From: Prorocentrum cordatum | Taxonomy: Eukaryota; Sar; Dinophyceae; Prorocentrales; Prorocentraceae | Reading direction: 5' to 3' | Length of the DNA: 64,000 bases | NCBI GenBank assembly: GCA_963575745.1 | Contig: CAUYUJ010004725.1 | Location: forward strand, 415,087 to 479,086 | Shown: piece after piece, positions 41,334 through 51,856 of the stretch | Layout of the letters: every line of letters begins with the position of its first letter | Numbering within the stretch: position 1 is the first letter of the stretch | Program-made: the position numbers and the translations under genes | Notes under the pieces: generated by a model | Told to the model about the DNA's origin: nothing | The model's database searches: none | Seen by the model: the letters and a program-made list of their open reading frames with translations, nothing else

Positions 41334-42267
41334 CTATTCCGCGCCCCCTCTCCTCTCTTCCGCGCCCCCCTTTGCTTCCCCCCCCGCCTCCCCCTCGGGA
41401 ACTACCTTCTCTCCGAACGGGCTCGCAGCTCCAGACTCTTCCTGCGCTAACGCCTTCCGGGGGGCAGTTCTCGCCCTGGACTTCAAAGAAGCATTGGGCG
41501 ATCGCCCATCGATGGGCCCTGACTCATCACCAAGAGCCACGGCGCCACGATACATCGAGTCCGCCAGAGCAACGTTTCCTCGAAACAGATCGATCTTGGC
41601 CACGCAGTCCGAAGGCATCTCGCAGTGGGGGGCCCAAAGGATCACGGTGCCTAAGGCGGCCGCGGTGCCCAGGACTATAGCCATCTCCATGGCGTTGCGG
41701 CGATTTGCCTTTGCCCCCGCGCAGTTCCTAGCCATTGTGGCAGACAGAGATCTCGCGTCGACAACGGCAAACCCGAAGGGGGCCACTGAGAACTCGCAAT
41801 CTTCGGCAAGAGAAACGGCGAATGGGAAGGCGGCCCCGGGGCTCCACCGGCCGGGCCCCCGAAAGTCACCGACGAGAGAGCTTCGGAAAACGAGCCAGAG
41901 CCACTGTCCCTCAGCGAGCGCCCCGGAGAGGCATAAAGTCTCGGCCGCGAGCGTGGATGCGACGACTCGCCTCAGACGTTGGCTTCCCCACGGCAGATTA
42001 GACACTCGGGCCATCTAATTCTCCTTAACCCGCGCCTCCCCTATCATCACGAGCCAGGCCCCCATGGGCCACATCCCATTTTTTGATGCCCCGGGCCCCC
42101 GCATCGCCGCAGGTGATCAGAGTCGCCGCGCCGAGGTCCAGGGGCCCAATCGCCAACGAAGTACAAGCCGTCCCGCGAAGAGATCGAGCGACCTTGTTCG
42201 CCATCATAATCGAGGCGACGATGACATTGAGGCATTCCGCACTGAGCACCGAGGCGGATCCAGACAC
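41334..42267 (-). pseudogene. pol: Copia RNase H domain (frame-broken)
   Basis: Two minus frames cover the domain, with a frame change between 42025 and 42014. The first contains LITCGDAG, the position of the first catalytic Asp (about 42105). The second has RLRRVVASTLAAETLCLSGA, the conserved Glu block (about 41942). FAVVDARSL carries the next Asp (about 41759). WAPHCEMPSDCVAK matches the family's (H)xxxxxADxxTK end, here with the Asp-Ala changed. In the family this domain degrades the RNA strand of the RNA-DNA hybrid during reverse transcription. It is followed by an untranslated stretch containing a duplicated TTCGGGCGGGTGCC...CTCGTCTCTC block (41085, 41280), then the 3' LTR. Confidence 0.8.
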
Positions 42268-42364
42268 ATCGGGACGAGACTGCCGCGCGGTCCAAATAAT
42301 ATTGGCGATCGGTCCTCGATCGTCACGGAGCTCCCCCTCGGTGAGCGGCTCCCCTGGGTTCTGT

Positions 42365-43377
42365 GCACTTTACATGGAAATTCTTATAGGCCAGACCTGG
42401 TCGAGCATGTATCTCTCCTGGTCCACGAGAATGTGCCCATCCGTATGTTGACGAATCCTTCCCCCTGCGTACTCGGCCTCTCCGAGCTGCCACTTCCCGA
42501 AGTGGAAGCGGCGGGTCAGCTTGTCCTTGAGTTCCTGCTCGACGGCGGGACTTCAAGCGATGATGAGGTCGTCTACTTCTAGGACCACCAGTCCTTTCCG
42601 GCTCCCCGAGGGATAATGAGATGCCCAGAGACAGGGATCCAGAAAGGACCGACAACACCCCAGGGACTTCAAATGGGAGGGGAGAATATGGTGCCATCGG
42701 GTGGGGGCATCGTTTAACCCATAGACAGGGGCCACCAGCTCCAGAAGGGATCCTCGGGGAACGCCCACTCCGTCGCATGGTTCCACATAGGTTTTGCGAC
42801 TGGGACGGGCAAGGGGGTCAGCCTGACAGAACGCATTCTTGGCGCCGGCAATCCAAAGGTTCCAACCCTGGCCAGCAATCAGTTGAAGGGCCATCAGCAC
42901 AGCCTCTTCTTGGGGGGGAAGGGGGCGCACGCATGGAGGCGCTCGGCGTCGGGATCTGAATGCCCCCGCACGCGCCACCTGGGCGTGACTCTCACCCGGG
43001 ACTCCAGCCCCTCCCGTGGCTTCCACCTTCTCACCATACGGGACGAAAGAATGCGAGAGGGCTCTCTGCGGCAAGTCAGCGAGGCGGCCTCTGGAGAGAT
43101 GACCCTCGCTGCCTTGCTGGACGTCGTGGATGCCCGTTCGGACGCACCTGTCAGTCGGGGCTCTTCTCGTTCCCCGGGGGAGAGCTTCTTCCGAACGATC
43201 TCCCAGCCTCGCCGACCAGTGGCCGTCGCCTGCCGTGGCGAACGAGAGAGGGCCCTCGTCTTCTCCTTCCCTGGCCGTCAGCTCGAGCACCAGAGCTCGG
43301 CCCTGCGCAGCGGCGCCCTCGGCCCCGTGGAGTTCGATCCAGAGGCCCCCGGGGCCCCCGACCGGAACAGGAAGCAA
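42365..43377 (-). pseudogene. pol: Copia reverse transcriptase (RVT_2), in-frame TGA
   Basis: The minus frame from about 42900 reads LQLIAGQGWNLWIAGAKNAF, then YVEPCDG, LVAPVYGLNDAPTRWHH, FLDPCLWASH, and the active-site block LVVLEVDDLIIA. A TGA follows immediately (42553-42555). Beyond it the same frame continues with the expected end of RVT_2: EQELKDKLTRRFHFGKWQLG, AEYAGGRIRQH, ILVDQERYML. In active copia enzymes the first block is IxDVKxAF; here Asp is Gly (GGC at 42844-42846). The upstream half (42950-43377) is protein-like in mixed frames. The domain would copy element RNA into DNA, but this copy lacks a catalytic Asp and is interrupted. Confidence 0.93.
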
Positions 43378-44123
43378 ATCGGCCCCGGGATCCCCTCCAG
43401 CGGCAGCATTTGGTGTAGGATGCTCTTGGGTCAGGACCCCCGCCCCTTCTCACTCCTGGGCGCGAGAGGCAGCCGCCGCCCCGCTATTGTTCTCATTTGG
43501 GGACCGTAAGGGATCACGTTGTGGGCCAGTAGCTCTCTCACCGGGGATCCGGAGCGGCGCGGAGGATGCTCCTCGAGGCGACCTCTCGCGAACTGAGGCC
43601 TCGGGGCGATCATGAACTTACGCGCTGGTCTCCTGGGGCCGGTCCGAAGGGCCCGTGGGTGGCCGGCCCCCCATCGCTGACGGTCCTGGGCCGTGCCTGC
43701 GGTGGTCCTTCCAGGCCTGGTGGGGAGTGCAATCTCTCCTCCTTGTTAGAGGTATGTCTCATCAGGGCTGGTCGGTTCGCTGACTTCAGGGACCTCCACA
43801 TCTTCCGAGACTTCTGGGATCGAGGGAAGCGGCGAATGCGGATCCACTGGCACTTCCGCACCGAGGGGAAAAGTCCCCTGGAAGTCCTCCGCTAGCCCCG
43901 CCGATGGGGCCGACGCCTCCGGGTCCTGTCCTGGTCGTCCTGGTCATCCCAGGCCTGTTTGGGAGGGGGGCCTTTGCTTTCGACGTCGAGGGCCCCCACT
44001 CCCCCCCCGGGGTGCTTGACCTGGCCCTGGAATTCCCTGAACTCGGGGGCGTCAACCAGTTCGGCTCCCAAGGCCTCGGCCCTCGTCGCTTCCCTGACTC
44101 GTTAGGTGCTGCACTTCCAGAGC

Positions 44124-45082
44124 CTACTCCTCATCGCGACCCAGACGGTCGCGCCATTGAGAAAGACCGCGGCCCCGGGGCCCACCCAGCGGCCCCTGTG
44201 CAAGGCGTGTGTTTTTACCCCGACAACCTTTCTCCAAATATACACCCAGTGCATGCGTGAATGATCGGTCCGAGTGGTGTCTAGACTTGCGCGCCTCGGC
44301 TAGACGCGACTTCGGCTCTGCGCTCATCAGGGCCTTCTTGGCCTCCTCTCGGATTTGGTACCCCCGAGCAAAGGCGGCCGTCGCGGTGTCGTCGCTCGTT
44401 GGCCCCTCAAGGACATCCCAAAGACCTGCGTCGCCAGTCCCGTCATCGCTCCACAATGCTCTGGGCAGTCTCGGGTTCTCTCCGAACGCGCGCTGGTATT
44501 GGGAATATCCGGATCTGTGGTAGTACCGATTCTTGGCAGCCACTGTCTCATGTTGGATTAGCTCGACTTCAGCGAGCGAGCTGGGCTGCGCGGCCCCCCC
44601 GGCTTTGGCGAGGGCCTCCTTTTTATCCAGCCTCCGTGCCTTCTCCGCCCTCCCATTCTGCCTTGGCGAGGTGGCGTCGCAAGTGCGTGGGAATGCCCCG
44701 GCGCGCTCGCCCCCCGCCCGAAAGCCCCCAGGAACTCGGGGCCGCCATCGGTCATGGCGACCTCTGGGGGCCAAAAGATGCGGACCCAGCTTTCCACGAA
44801 GGCCCCCCAAACATTTTCCGAAGTCAGAGCGTCGTTGGGGGACAGAGGCTGATGCAGCTGGAATCCAGATCCGCAATCAGGAATGTTGACTATCGCCAAC
44901 TCAGTGGACAGAACACGCACGAAGAAACAGTCGAGAGCGCAGGGCCGATTCAACCTGCAAGTGCGAGGCACCGAGGCTCGACGCCTCCAGCCTGGCTCGG
45001 AATGGCTGTCACACTGCTCGCAGCGGAACTCACGCTTCACATGCCCAATAACCGGTGACTTGGCCATTGCCACGTGCAGCAT
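44124..45082 (-). pseudogene. pol: Copia integrase (zinc-binding part plus DDE core), frameshifted
   Basis: The first frame (45082 downward) has REFRCEQCDSH, the CxxC half of the zinc-binding region. SVPRTCRLNRPCALDCFFV holds the first core Asp (about 44932). IVNIPDCGSGFQLHQPL follows, then MTDGGPEFLGAF with the second Asp (about 44749). After a frame change near 44700 the second frame supplies SPRQNGRAEKARR with the Glu (about 44645), KNRYYHRSGYSQYQRAFGEN and PRLPRAL. Spacing D-60-D-34-E fits the rve core. The domain inserts the element DNA into host DNA. The TCRLN segment has Cys where relatives have Tyr. Confidence 0.87.
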
Positions 45083-45456
45083 CGTGAGAAACGCCCTCTT
45101 GGGGGGTGTCCGAGATTGACGTGGGATCGCAGGACTTCGTTCTTAAGTTTCTGACTGATCAAGCTCTCCGGCCCCCCCCCTTCCCCGCGACTTCTTCTCC
45201 CCTGTGATCGCCCCCCTCGTCGTCGTCATCAGAGTCGGAGTCTTCTCCGGCGTTGACCCGTGCACCTCGGGGGAGTTGCCGAAAAGGGTATTTTCAGCGT
45301 CTGAGGCGATCTCTTCGCGATGGTCGGGTTCTCGAATCCTGGTGGATTTCAGAAACCCCTCGCACATGGCCGACGCGAGCTCGGGGGGGGGGCGCTCCCG
45401 GGCGGCCCTGGCGCGAGCCCCCCCCCCGACAACACTTGGCGCTGATTATCGCCTTC

Positions 45457-45819
45457 TCAGCGCCTGAGCAAGGGCTGGAGGCAGGAGGGTCGGTCGGTCA
45501 TGAAACGGGCGCGTTTCTCGCGGGGCCCCCCTCCCAGGACAGCCAAACCACGCCGGCAGAGATCGGCGTGCCCGGAATGGGCCCCCCGTCGGCTCAGAAT
45601 CGCCCTAACGGACTCCAACTCCCAGGAACAGGCGCCCTCCGGGTGTTCGAGCAGAAATCCCCCGCCCTGCCCCATCTGATGCTCGGACACTCGCATGCAC
45701 GAGGCCACGCAACGGAGCCCGGCCTCTTCCGGAGTGGTCAGCGCCTTCCCCGTCAGTTCCTTCCAACTGGGCCTCCGAACTATCGAGGGCGCCAGAAACT
45801 CGGGACTCATCGAGATCAC
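45457..45819 (-). pseudogene. pol: Pre-integrase block (EHP...SW motif) of dinoflagellate copia Pol
   Basis: The minus frame reads CMRVSEHQMGQGGGFLLEHP, EGACSWELESV, GHADLCRRGLAVL and RARFMTDRPSC. I recognise this as the block that precedes integrase in dinoflagellate copia polyproteins, usually written HEHP..A.SW, then G..C.FG., then K.T.F.TN.P. Its biochemical role is not known to me. Here the first His is Leu. It is intact over about 120 codons, flanked by frame breaks. Confidence 0.7.
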
Positions 45820-46802
45820 TTCGGGTTCCTCCGTTCGAATCCTCCTCTACATCGCGTGATCGCCCTGGGGGGCATCGAGATCGCATCCCGTCTTGACGCC
45901 CAGACTGTCCGAGATCGGGCACCCCTGAAGCATCGGACTAGCTGGGGCCAGGGGGGGCGAGAAAAACTCCAGAGTCAGGGCTCGGTTCGACTCCCGAAGC
46001 CAGTCTGGGATCAGTCGCTTCCTTCGCTTCCGCTGCTTCCGAATCGACCCCCCCCCCTTCGGAAACGCTCGGCATCGCGCCGCGAACCTCGCGAGGCGCG
46101 CGGCGCGAGGGTTCTCGGGGATTGGGCAGCCTGTCGAGGGGGGGCGCCCCAGGGAATAAATACCTGCCAGGGGCGATGACTGGCCCACTGCCCCCCCTCA
46201 TCCTCTTCCTTCCTCCAGTCTGGGTCGAGGCTCGCAGGCCCCCGAGGTCGCCCACGTCTGCGCGGTGACATTGCCCTGGGCCTCTTGGGAGACGGCGATC
46301 TGCAACTCGCGCGCTGAGACATCCTGAGAGAGGGGGTCGCACAGGGCGTTTCCCGCGGCCCCTGCGCAGCGAAACCCGGGAAAACTAGCGGGCCGCGAGC
46401 CCGGGTCCACGGAGTCGGTTCCCTGGGCGAGGTAACAGCCCACTTGGGCGAGTCGCTGGGCGACTTCCCGGTTCCCGAGCCCGCGACATTCCCACCCCCG
46501 GGACCTCGCGATTTCGCCGAATGAAGTCGCGCCCTTCCCCCCCTCATCCCGCCGGGCCCCCAAGGCTATGAAGCGACCGCTCCGGCCTCGGTGAGCTTCG
46601 CCGAGCCGGCGCCTGCCGGCCGCAGAAGCGGCCCTCCAGACTTGCTTTCCACCCTCGCTTCCCACTCTGAAGATCCCGAAAGGCCGGGGCCTCAGGAAAC
46701 TCGAGCAGTTGGGTCCGGAATCCTCTGGTGTTCTCCCCCCCCTCCCTCTCCTCCTTCTTCCCTTCCTGATTGGCCGCCGAGCCCTGGCTCAATCCTTGCT
46801 CG

Positions 46803-47412
46803 CTAGCTTCTTAATGGCCTCGGCCAGCTGGCTCGCCACTTCGCCGTTCCTCTGGGTGGCCGTGATCGGCGTGCTGAACTGTGCCTCGACCTCTGGCCGG
46901 CCCCGGCGCGGCTGGCGCCGTTGGTCCTCGAGTCCTTGCGCGTCGCCTTCGGCGCCTCGGGAGGCTCGCGTGGCGTCGCCTGCTCCAGCTTCTCCCGGCC
47001 CTTCCGCCTCGCCCCCATGTCGGCCTTCTTCTGCAGCCGGGCCTGCCCCTCGGCAGTGGTGAGCGGTCCGGTCCAGAGACGCGCCCGGCATTTCAGGCAG
47101 TTGGCGTAGCGGACGTGCCGACTCCCACGCGGCGCACGGAGAATGAGGGCAGTCGACAAGCTGCGACGTCGTGTCCTTGCGTTCCTCGCGCATCTCCACG
47201 ATCATCTTTGCGGCGTCCCCCACGTCGTCGATCACCGTCAACGCCTCGGTGGCAAACCTCTTCCAGGCTCTCAGACGGAGGTTCGGCTCCTCGGTCATCG
47301 GGGCGTCGCCCACCGTCGTAGCTTCGGCCCCTCCCGGCTGCGTTGGCTCGCTGTCGGCGCCCGACTGAGACAGCTCCCCCCTCCCACCTCCCGCCCGCAC
47401 TGCCCCTCGCAA
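46803..47412 (-). pseudogene. pol: Pol linker segment with CLKC motif
   Basis: One frame (47300 downward) reads PNLRLRAWKRFATEALTVID, DVGDAAKMIVEMREERKDTT, SQLVDCPHS. The next frame gives HVRYANCLKCRARLWTGPLT and KADMGARRKGREKLEQATP. The YxxCxxC word is reminiscent of a short Cys-containing region found between protease and integrase in dinoflagellate copia Pol. Function unknown. Frame changes and charged low-complexity sequence surround it, and about 2.3 kb separates protease from the EHP block. Confidence 0.5.
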
Positions 47413-47876
47413 ACTGCGCTGACCTCGGAGCCCCAGGCCTCTGGAACTCCCTCATGCAGGCTCGAGCTCCGGATCACTATGGGCTTCTCCGCGGGCGCCG
47501 GCGCCCCCCCTCTCGTGCGTGGCTGATGAAAAACACTGGACTGAATCTGATGACTGGGGGCGGGAGGGTCTGTTTTTGAGCCCAGATGTACTCCGGATAG
47601 CTCCGACAATGACCTCGATCATCCTGGATGCTTTGCTGGTGCATCCTGGGGCTTCTTTGCATGAGCTGCTCATTGATCCTCGGTCTCCTGTGACGTGCTC
47701 TTCGCCTGCAGGTCTCCTTTCTCCTGGTCCACGGCTTCTTCCTTCGTCGGCGTCTGGCTGCTCCTGGCCCTTGATCCCCCCCCCCTCCCGACCCCCCCCC
47801 TGACCCTCGGAGACTGCGTGGCCCCTGGGGCCCGGCCTCGCGAGGCCCCTCGGATCGAGGTCTGAGCCCCTCGTTC

Positions 47877-48180
47877 ACCTCCAGTGGCCACTGAGGGGGT
47901 CGGGGGTTCGATCCCGCCTGCTGGGCCTGAAGACTGCGGAGCGGGGGAATCAACGAGAACGCGGTTGGGAGGAGGGGGCCTGCGCGCGCAGGGCGACTCG
48001 GGGCGCAGGCATGGCCAATCACGCCGGGCGACAAAGATCTCGAAGTCCCTCGGATCGCCGTCGCCCGGCAGCCCCATGGTCCGACGCCAGGACTTCTGCC
48101 CGGTCATCTTGATCACCCGGCCCCGGCCTTTCTGGCGCAGAGCGATCTGCTCGGCGGGCAGATTCACGATCGCGCCACAT
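47877..48180 (-). pseudogene. pol: Continuation of protease region in a shifted frame
   Basis: Past the Gag-PR frame the minus strand continues in another frame as GAIVNLPAEQIALRQKGRGR, VIKMTGQKSWRRTMGLPGDG, DPRDFEIFVARRDWPCL. This fits the post-protease strand of copia polyproteins (a GAxI(N/D)L start). A frameshift near 48185 separates the two, adjoining a GCTCTTGCATGTGGC segment. Confidence 0.6.
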
Positions 48181-49627
48181 GCAAGAGCAGCGGCGCGTCC
48201 TCGCTGATGATGCGGAACAGCACGAGGCACTTGATCCCAGCCTTCGTGATCGGCACCATCGCCTCCCCGATGGCCCCCGATAGACCTCCAACTCCCTCGG
48301 CTGAAGTGTCGCCGCCCATCCTCCTGGTCGGGGTGCCCCGCCCTCTCTCGCGACACTTCGGCTCCAGTGCCAGCAGCTGCTCGTTGCCAACCAATGCCTG
48401 GCCGGGCGCGGTGTCGATCTTGACCCCGGGCTTTTCGCTCTCGATCGTCATCGAGTAGATGTCCCCGTAGTCCCCCGACTGGGCGCGCGTGATCTCGTCG
48501 CGGATCTGGAAGGCCCTGCCGCGGCCAATCAAATGCGTCGCGCTGTCATCGCCCGCGGCCTCGCACAGAGATCCCTCTGCCCCGGTCGGCTTGCCTTCGC
48601 CAGAGGAGTCTGGCTTCGGCTTGCACGGGTTCGCGCGGCCCTTCCGCCAGCGACCCCGGCGCCCGCAGTTGGCGCGCTTCGCGCGCTCCTTCAGGCGGGC
48701 GATGCTGAGGCGCTGTCGCCCTGGCTGCGAGCGCGGAAGAAAACGGGCACCTGCCCTCTTAGAGTCGAAGAAGTCCCAGTCCCTGACGATCGCCCGCTTA
48801 AGCTCCCTCGACTCCGCCCGCTTGCGCGGGCGCCCCTCCCTCTCCCTCTTCTCGCCCAGCACGGCGGCCAGCAACACCGTGGCCTGATCCTCGTCGAGCT
48901 CCTGGCGCGCGACTCCTGAAAAGGCCCCCACGTCGTCACAGTCCATCATCAGGTCATTCTGAAGCTCGTAGTAGGTGACGGCCTCTCGGTCTTCTTGCTC
49001 GTCATCGCTGTCGCCAACCGCGTGGACCTTGGGCTTCTTCTGGCTGTTCTTCCTGATGCCCATCTTCATGAGCCCCTCCTTGGTAGACTCCAGGTCCTCG
49101 CGGCCCTGCGTGATCGACGGCAGCTTGATCGCGTTCTGGTCGCTGAGGTTCGCTCCGCTGCGGAGCTGCTGAACCTGGGCGGCTGCTGTGAGATCGAGAC
49201 CGTGCTCGCGAGCGTTCCTCACTTGAACGTCGCGCCTCATCCCGTGCTGGGTGTGGGTCTCGCGTGCTTTCATGTTGGTGTCTTCCAGCGCAAACCTGCA
49301 ACTCTCCCGGGCCTCGTTACCGCCCTGGTCACCTCGACGCTTCTTGAGGAAGTCCAGTAGCGCTTCCACGCCTCGTTCACTGTCCGATTCGTCCTGGTGA
49401 TGGAGTAGTCGCTCCTGCAGCTCGGGCGGTAAGCCGTCGATAATCTTGCCAGCCTGCTGATCGGAGGGCAGTCCTGTTCTCTTGCTCCAGCGTCGAACCG
49501 CCACGATATAGGTGCCCACGCCCTGGGTCTGATGGGCGCCAACCTCCGCTAGTTGGTCCTGCTGCGCTGGTGTGTACCCGAGCTTGCTGCCAGCTGAACA
49601 TTCTCCTCGTCGTCGCGCCAGCTGGAG
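48164..49627 (-). pseudogene. gag: Gag-protease ORF of copia element
   Basis: A minus frame open from a TAG at 49628-49630 to 48164, about 488 codons. It has no ATG near the start; a GTG lies at 49519. The N-terminal part (YTPAQQDQLAEV, then VAVRRWSKRTGLPSDQQAGK, IIDGLPPELQERLLHH, LDFLKKRRG) is Gag-like. A basic region follows, with ANCGRRGRWRKGRANPC where a CCHC zinc knuckle is expected; the first Cys and the His are Arg. Next, near 48400, the protease signature KIDTAPGQALVGNEQLLALE corresponds to the D-T/S-G/A aspartic site. EGVGGLSGAIGEAMVPI and RIISEDAPLLL form the protease C-terminal part. Gag would package the RNA and the protease would mature the polyprotein. Sequence upstream of 49630 continues Gag-like in other frames. 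Confidence 0.75.
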
Positions 49628-49984
49628 CTATCGTCGTCATCTGTTCCCCAGGCCTCTGTCGCAGCAGCGTCGTCGGCATCGGCGGCAGCTCAGGTGGTGT
49701 GACTGTCACCCACAGTGCGGACGTCCATAAGCCGTTGTCGGTCCACCATGAGCCTGGCTAGTCGGTCCAGCTCTGCCACCATGCGTGGTGGTCCGTCGCT
49801 GCCGCTGTGTTCTTTGGATCCTGGTGGTGCCAAGTATCGGCGACCGCCGGTGGAGACGCTGCTGTGCCTGTCGTTGCCGCAACCGCTGCGGCACCTGGAG
49901 TCGCCTCTTCGACCCTCTCGGGACGGGGGGCCTCCGCGTACTCTGCACCCTGTTCCGCCCCTCGGCGGCCCGCTGAACCATCAC

Positions 49985-49997
49985 GGTCCAGCTACCA
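49985..49997 (-). promoter_or_regulatory. Primer-binding site
   Basis: Immediately inside the 5' LTR the minus strand reads TGGTAGCTGGACC. The leading TGGTAGC is complementary to the GCTACCA 3' end of eukaryotic initiator methionine tRNA, the usual copia primer. Beyond seven bases the match to known initiators is not certain. Confidence 0.8.
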
Positions 49998-50175
49998 TGT
50001 GAGCGGACGTAGGGATCGCGCGGAGGCGAAAGGGGGACTAGTGAGAGCGCGTTCCTCCCCCCTCCTCGCGAGGTTTTAGAGACTGGAGCCAAACACGATA
50101 GCAATGCAACACTGCACGCAGTGTCAGGAGCCCACAAGAGCCTCAACGGACAGAAGGACTAGGATTCAAAAGACA
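49998..50175 (-). repeat. 5' LTR
   Basis: 178 bp. In element orientation it starts TGTCTTTTGAATCC and ends CGCTCACA, the canonical TG...CA, directly followed by the primer-binding site. It differs from the 3' LTR by many substitutions and small indels, implying an old insertion. Promoter elements cannot be assigned; dinoflagellate promoters lack a reliable TATA signal. Confidence 0.87.
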
Positions 50176-50179
50176 TTGG

Positions 50180-50330
50180 AACTCTGTTGGGGCGTTTTGG
50201 GCGCGTCAACGGCCATCTTGGGGTTATCCTGGGCAATTTTGGGGCCGTCTTGGGGACCCCTTGGGCCGTCCCGGGGCGATTTGGGGGGCTTTTTCAAACG
50301 TCGTGGAGCGCCAACAACTCGAACAGCCGA
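50180..50330 (-). repeat. CCAAGAGGC-type minisatellite (locus 8)
   Basis: GGCCATCTTGGGGTTATCC and GGGGCCGTCTTGGGGACC units abut the outer edge of the 5' LTR. From 50330 to 50715 I see no gene. Confidence 0.65.
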
Positions 50331-50714
50331 TACCTTCGAAACCATATAATTGTTGTTTGCCTCGTATGGACACGGATGGGCATTTTGGGCCCCGTTCATC
50401 AAACTATTTCCCCGAGTAAAAAAGTACCAGCGAAAGTTGTTGGCCTGTGATGTCTGCCTCTTTTGCGGTTGTGCGCACGCAGTGTATGGCTGCGGAGGTG
50501 GGCTGGGTCCGTTGCATGGGCGCCTCAGGCCTGCCGCGAGCCTTTTTTTCGCACTAGCGGCACGCGGTTCTTGTACATGGTGCTCAATAGAAATATCGGC
50601 CTGTAGTTGGCCAAGACTGCTCGTCTCCTCTATAGAATATCAAAAAGACGCGAGCTTCCGAGAGGGATGTGCTCGTTGCCCCACCAGTCGCTGAACAGTG
50701 CTACTATTGGGTCA

Positions 50715-50880
50715 AGCGATATATCTCACTATGCCCTCTCACGATCGGTCTCACTATCGACCTCCCTATTGGTGTCATGATGGATCCCACGATCGATCCC
50801 ACTATCGATGTTAACATCGACACCACTGTCGAGATCACTATAAATCTCACGATCGACCTCACGGGACACCAAGAGACATC
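50715..50880 (+). repeat. 12-bp TCACTATCGATC array 1
   Basis: Dodecamers of the type TCNCTATCGATC recur in register and read ID(L/I)T-like in one frame. A GGGACACCACGG-rich stretch follows (50870-50985). Confidence 0.88.
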
Positions 50881-51034
50881 GCGCCACGAGACACCACGGG
50901 CAACCGTGGGACACCACGGGACGCGTCGGGATACCATCAGGAGGACACCACGGCGGGACACCCCGGGCCACCGCCGGCCAACCGGGGTAGCGGCGCTCTT
51001 CTGGCTCGGTGGCGCCCTGGCAAGAGGGTTCACT

Positions 51035-51120
51035 CCTCTCGCCCGCCCACGGAGCTTCGCCTCGCCAGCACGCACGACACGAACACGAAACCGAAAGCGA
51101 CTTCACGGTGGAGGGCCTCT
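51035..51120 (+). mobile_element. RE3 tail, copy 1
   Basis: CTCGCCCGCCCACGGAGCTT, CGCCTCGCCAGCACGCACG, GAACACGAAACCGAAAGCGA. Close copies occur at 52711-52800 and, shortened, at 63793-63870. On the minus strand all keep an RxGEAKLRGRAR-like reading. Each tail lies beside a different simple repeat. Confidence 0.75.
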
Positions 51121-51239
51121 TTGTTAAAATGCGATATCGGCCCCTCGCCCCCGATGCACTTGGACGTGTACATACGTACACATGTATCCTATACGACCAC
51201 CCTTCGGGTGATAAGGAAGTTCGGGGGGGAGGAACCAAC

Positions 51240-51480
51240 GTCTCACTCGATCGGTCTCACTATCGATATCACTATCGATATCCCTATCGGTCTCGCTCGA
51301 TCGATCTCATTCGATCGATATCACAATCGATATCACTCGATCTATTTCATTCGATCAATCTCACAATCGATTGAACGATCGATCTCACAATCGATATCAC
51401 TATCGATCTAACTATCGATCTCACATTCGGTCCCACTGTCGATCTCACTATCGTTATCACATTGCATCTCACAATCAACG
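51240..51480 (+). repeat. 12-bp TCACTATCGATC array 2
   Basis: Same family as 50715-50880, with about 20 units grading into the CAT array. Confidence 0.9.
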
Positions 51481-51660
51481 TCATCATCATCATCAACATC
51501 ATCGTCATCAACGTCACCAAGATCATCATCATCATCATCATTGTGACACCATCATCATCACCTCATCACCATCATCATCAACATCAGCACAATCACAATC
51601 ATTATCGGGACACCATCATCGTCACCATCAGCATCATCAACACCATCATCACCAGGACAC

Positions 51661-51693
<33 letters not shown>

Positions 51694-51720
51694 AATCCGA
51701 ACACCACCGTTATCATCATC

Positions 51721-51751
<31 letters not shown>

Positions 51752-51813
51752 AAACAACATCATCAACATCATCATCGGGTCACCATCATCATCATCATCA
51801 GCAGCATCATCAA

Positions 51814-51856
<43 letters not shown>

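Larger units (their letters stand above)
40744..50175 (-). mobile_element. Degenerate Ty1/copia-type LTR retrotransposon
   Basis: A 9.4-kb element on the minus strand. It has LTR-like direct repeats, a PBS next to the 5' LTR, and Gag, protease, integrase, reverse transcriptase and RNase H in that order. Integrase before RT defines the copia (Pseudoviridae-like) class. Sequence style matches dinoflagellate copia elements. Coding is split over several frames, with an in-frame TGA after the RT active site and catalytic substitutions, so the copy is probably inactive. No clear 5-bp target duplication was found (GTTGA at left, TTGGA at right). Confidence 0.9.

Noticed and set aside
42323-42778. 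151-residue minus frame overlapping the reverse transcriptase
   Set aside because: Out of frame with the conserved RT motifs, which continue in the other frame past the TGA.
40744-50175. Ty3/gypsy element or virus integration
   Set aside because: Integrase precedes reverse transcriptase and the RT is of the RVT_2 type, both copia features. No envelope or capsid gene typical of viruses was seen.
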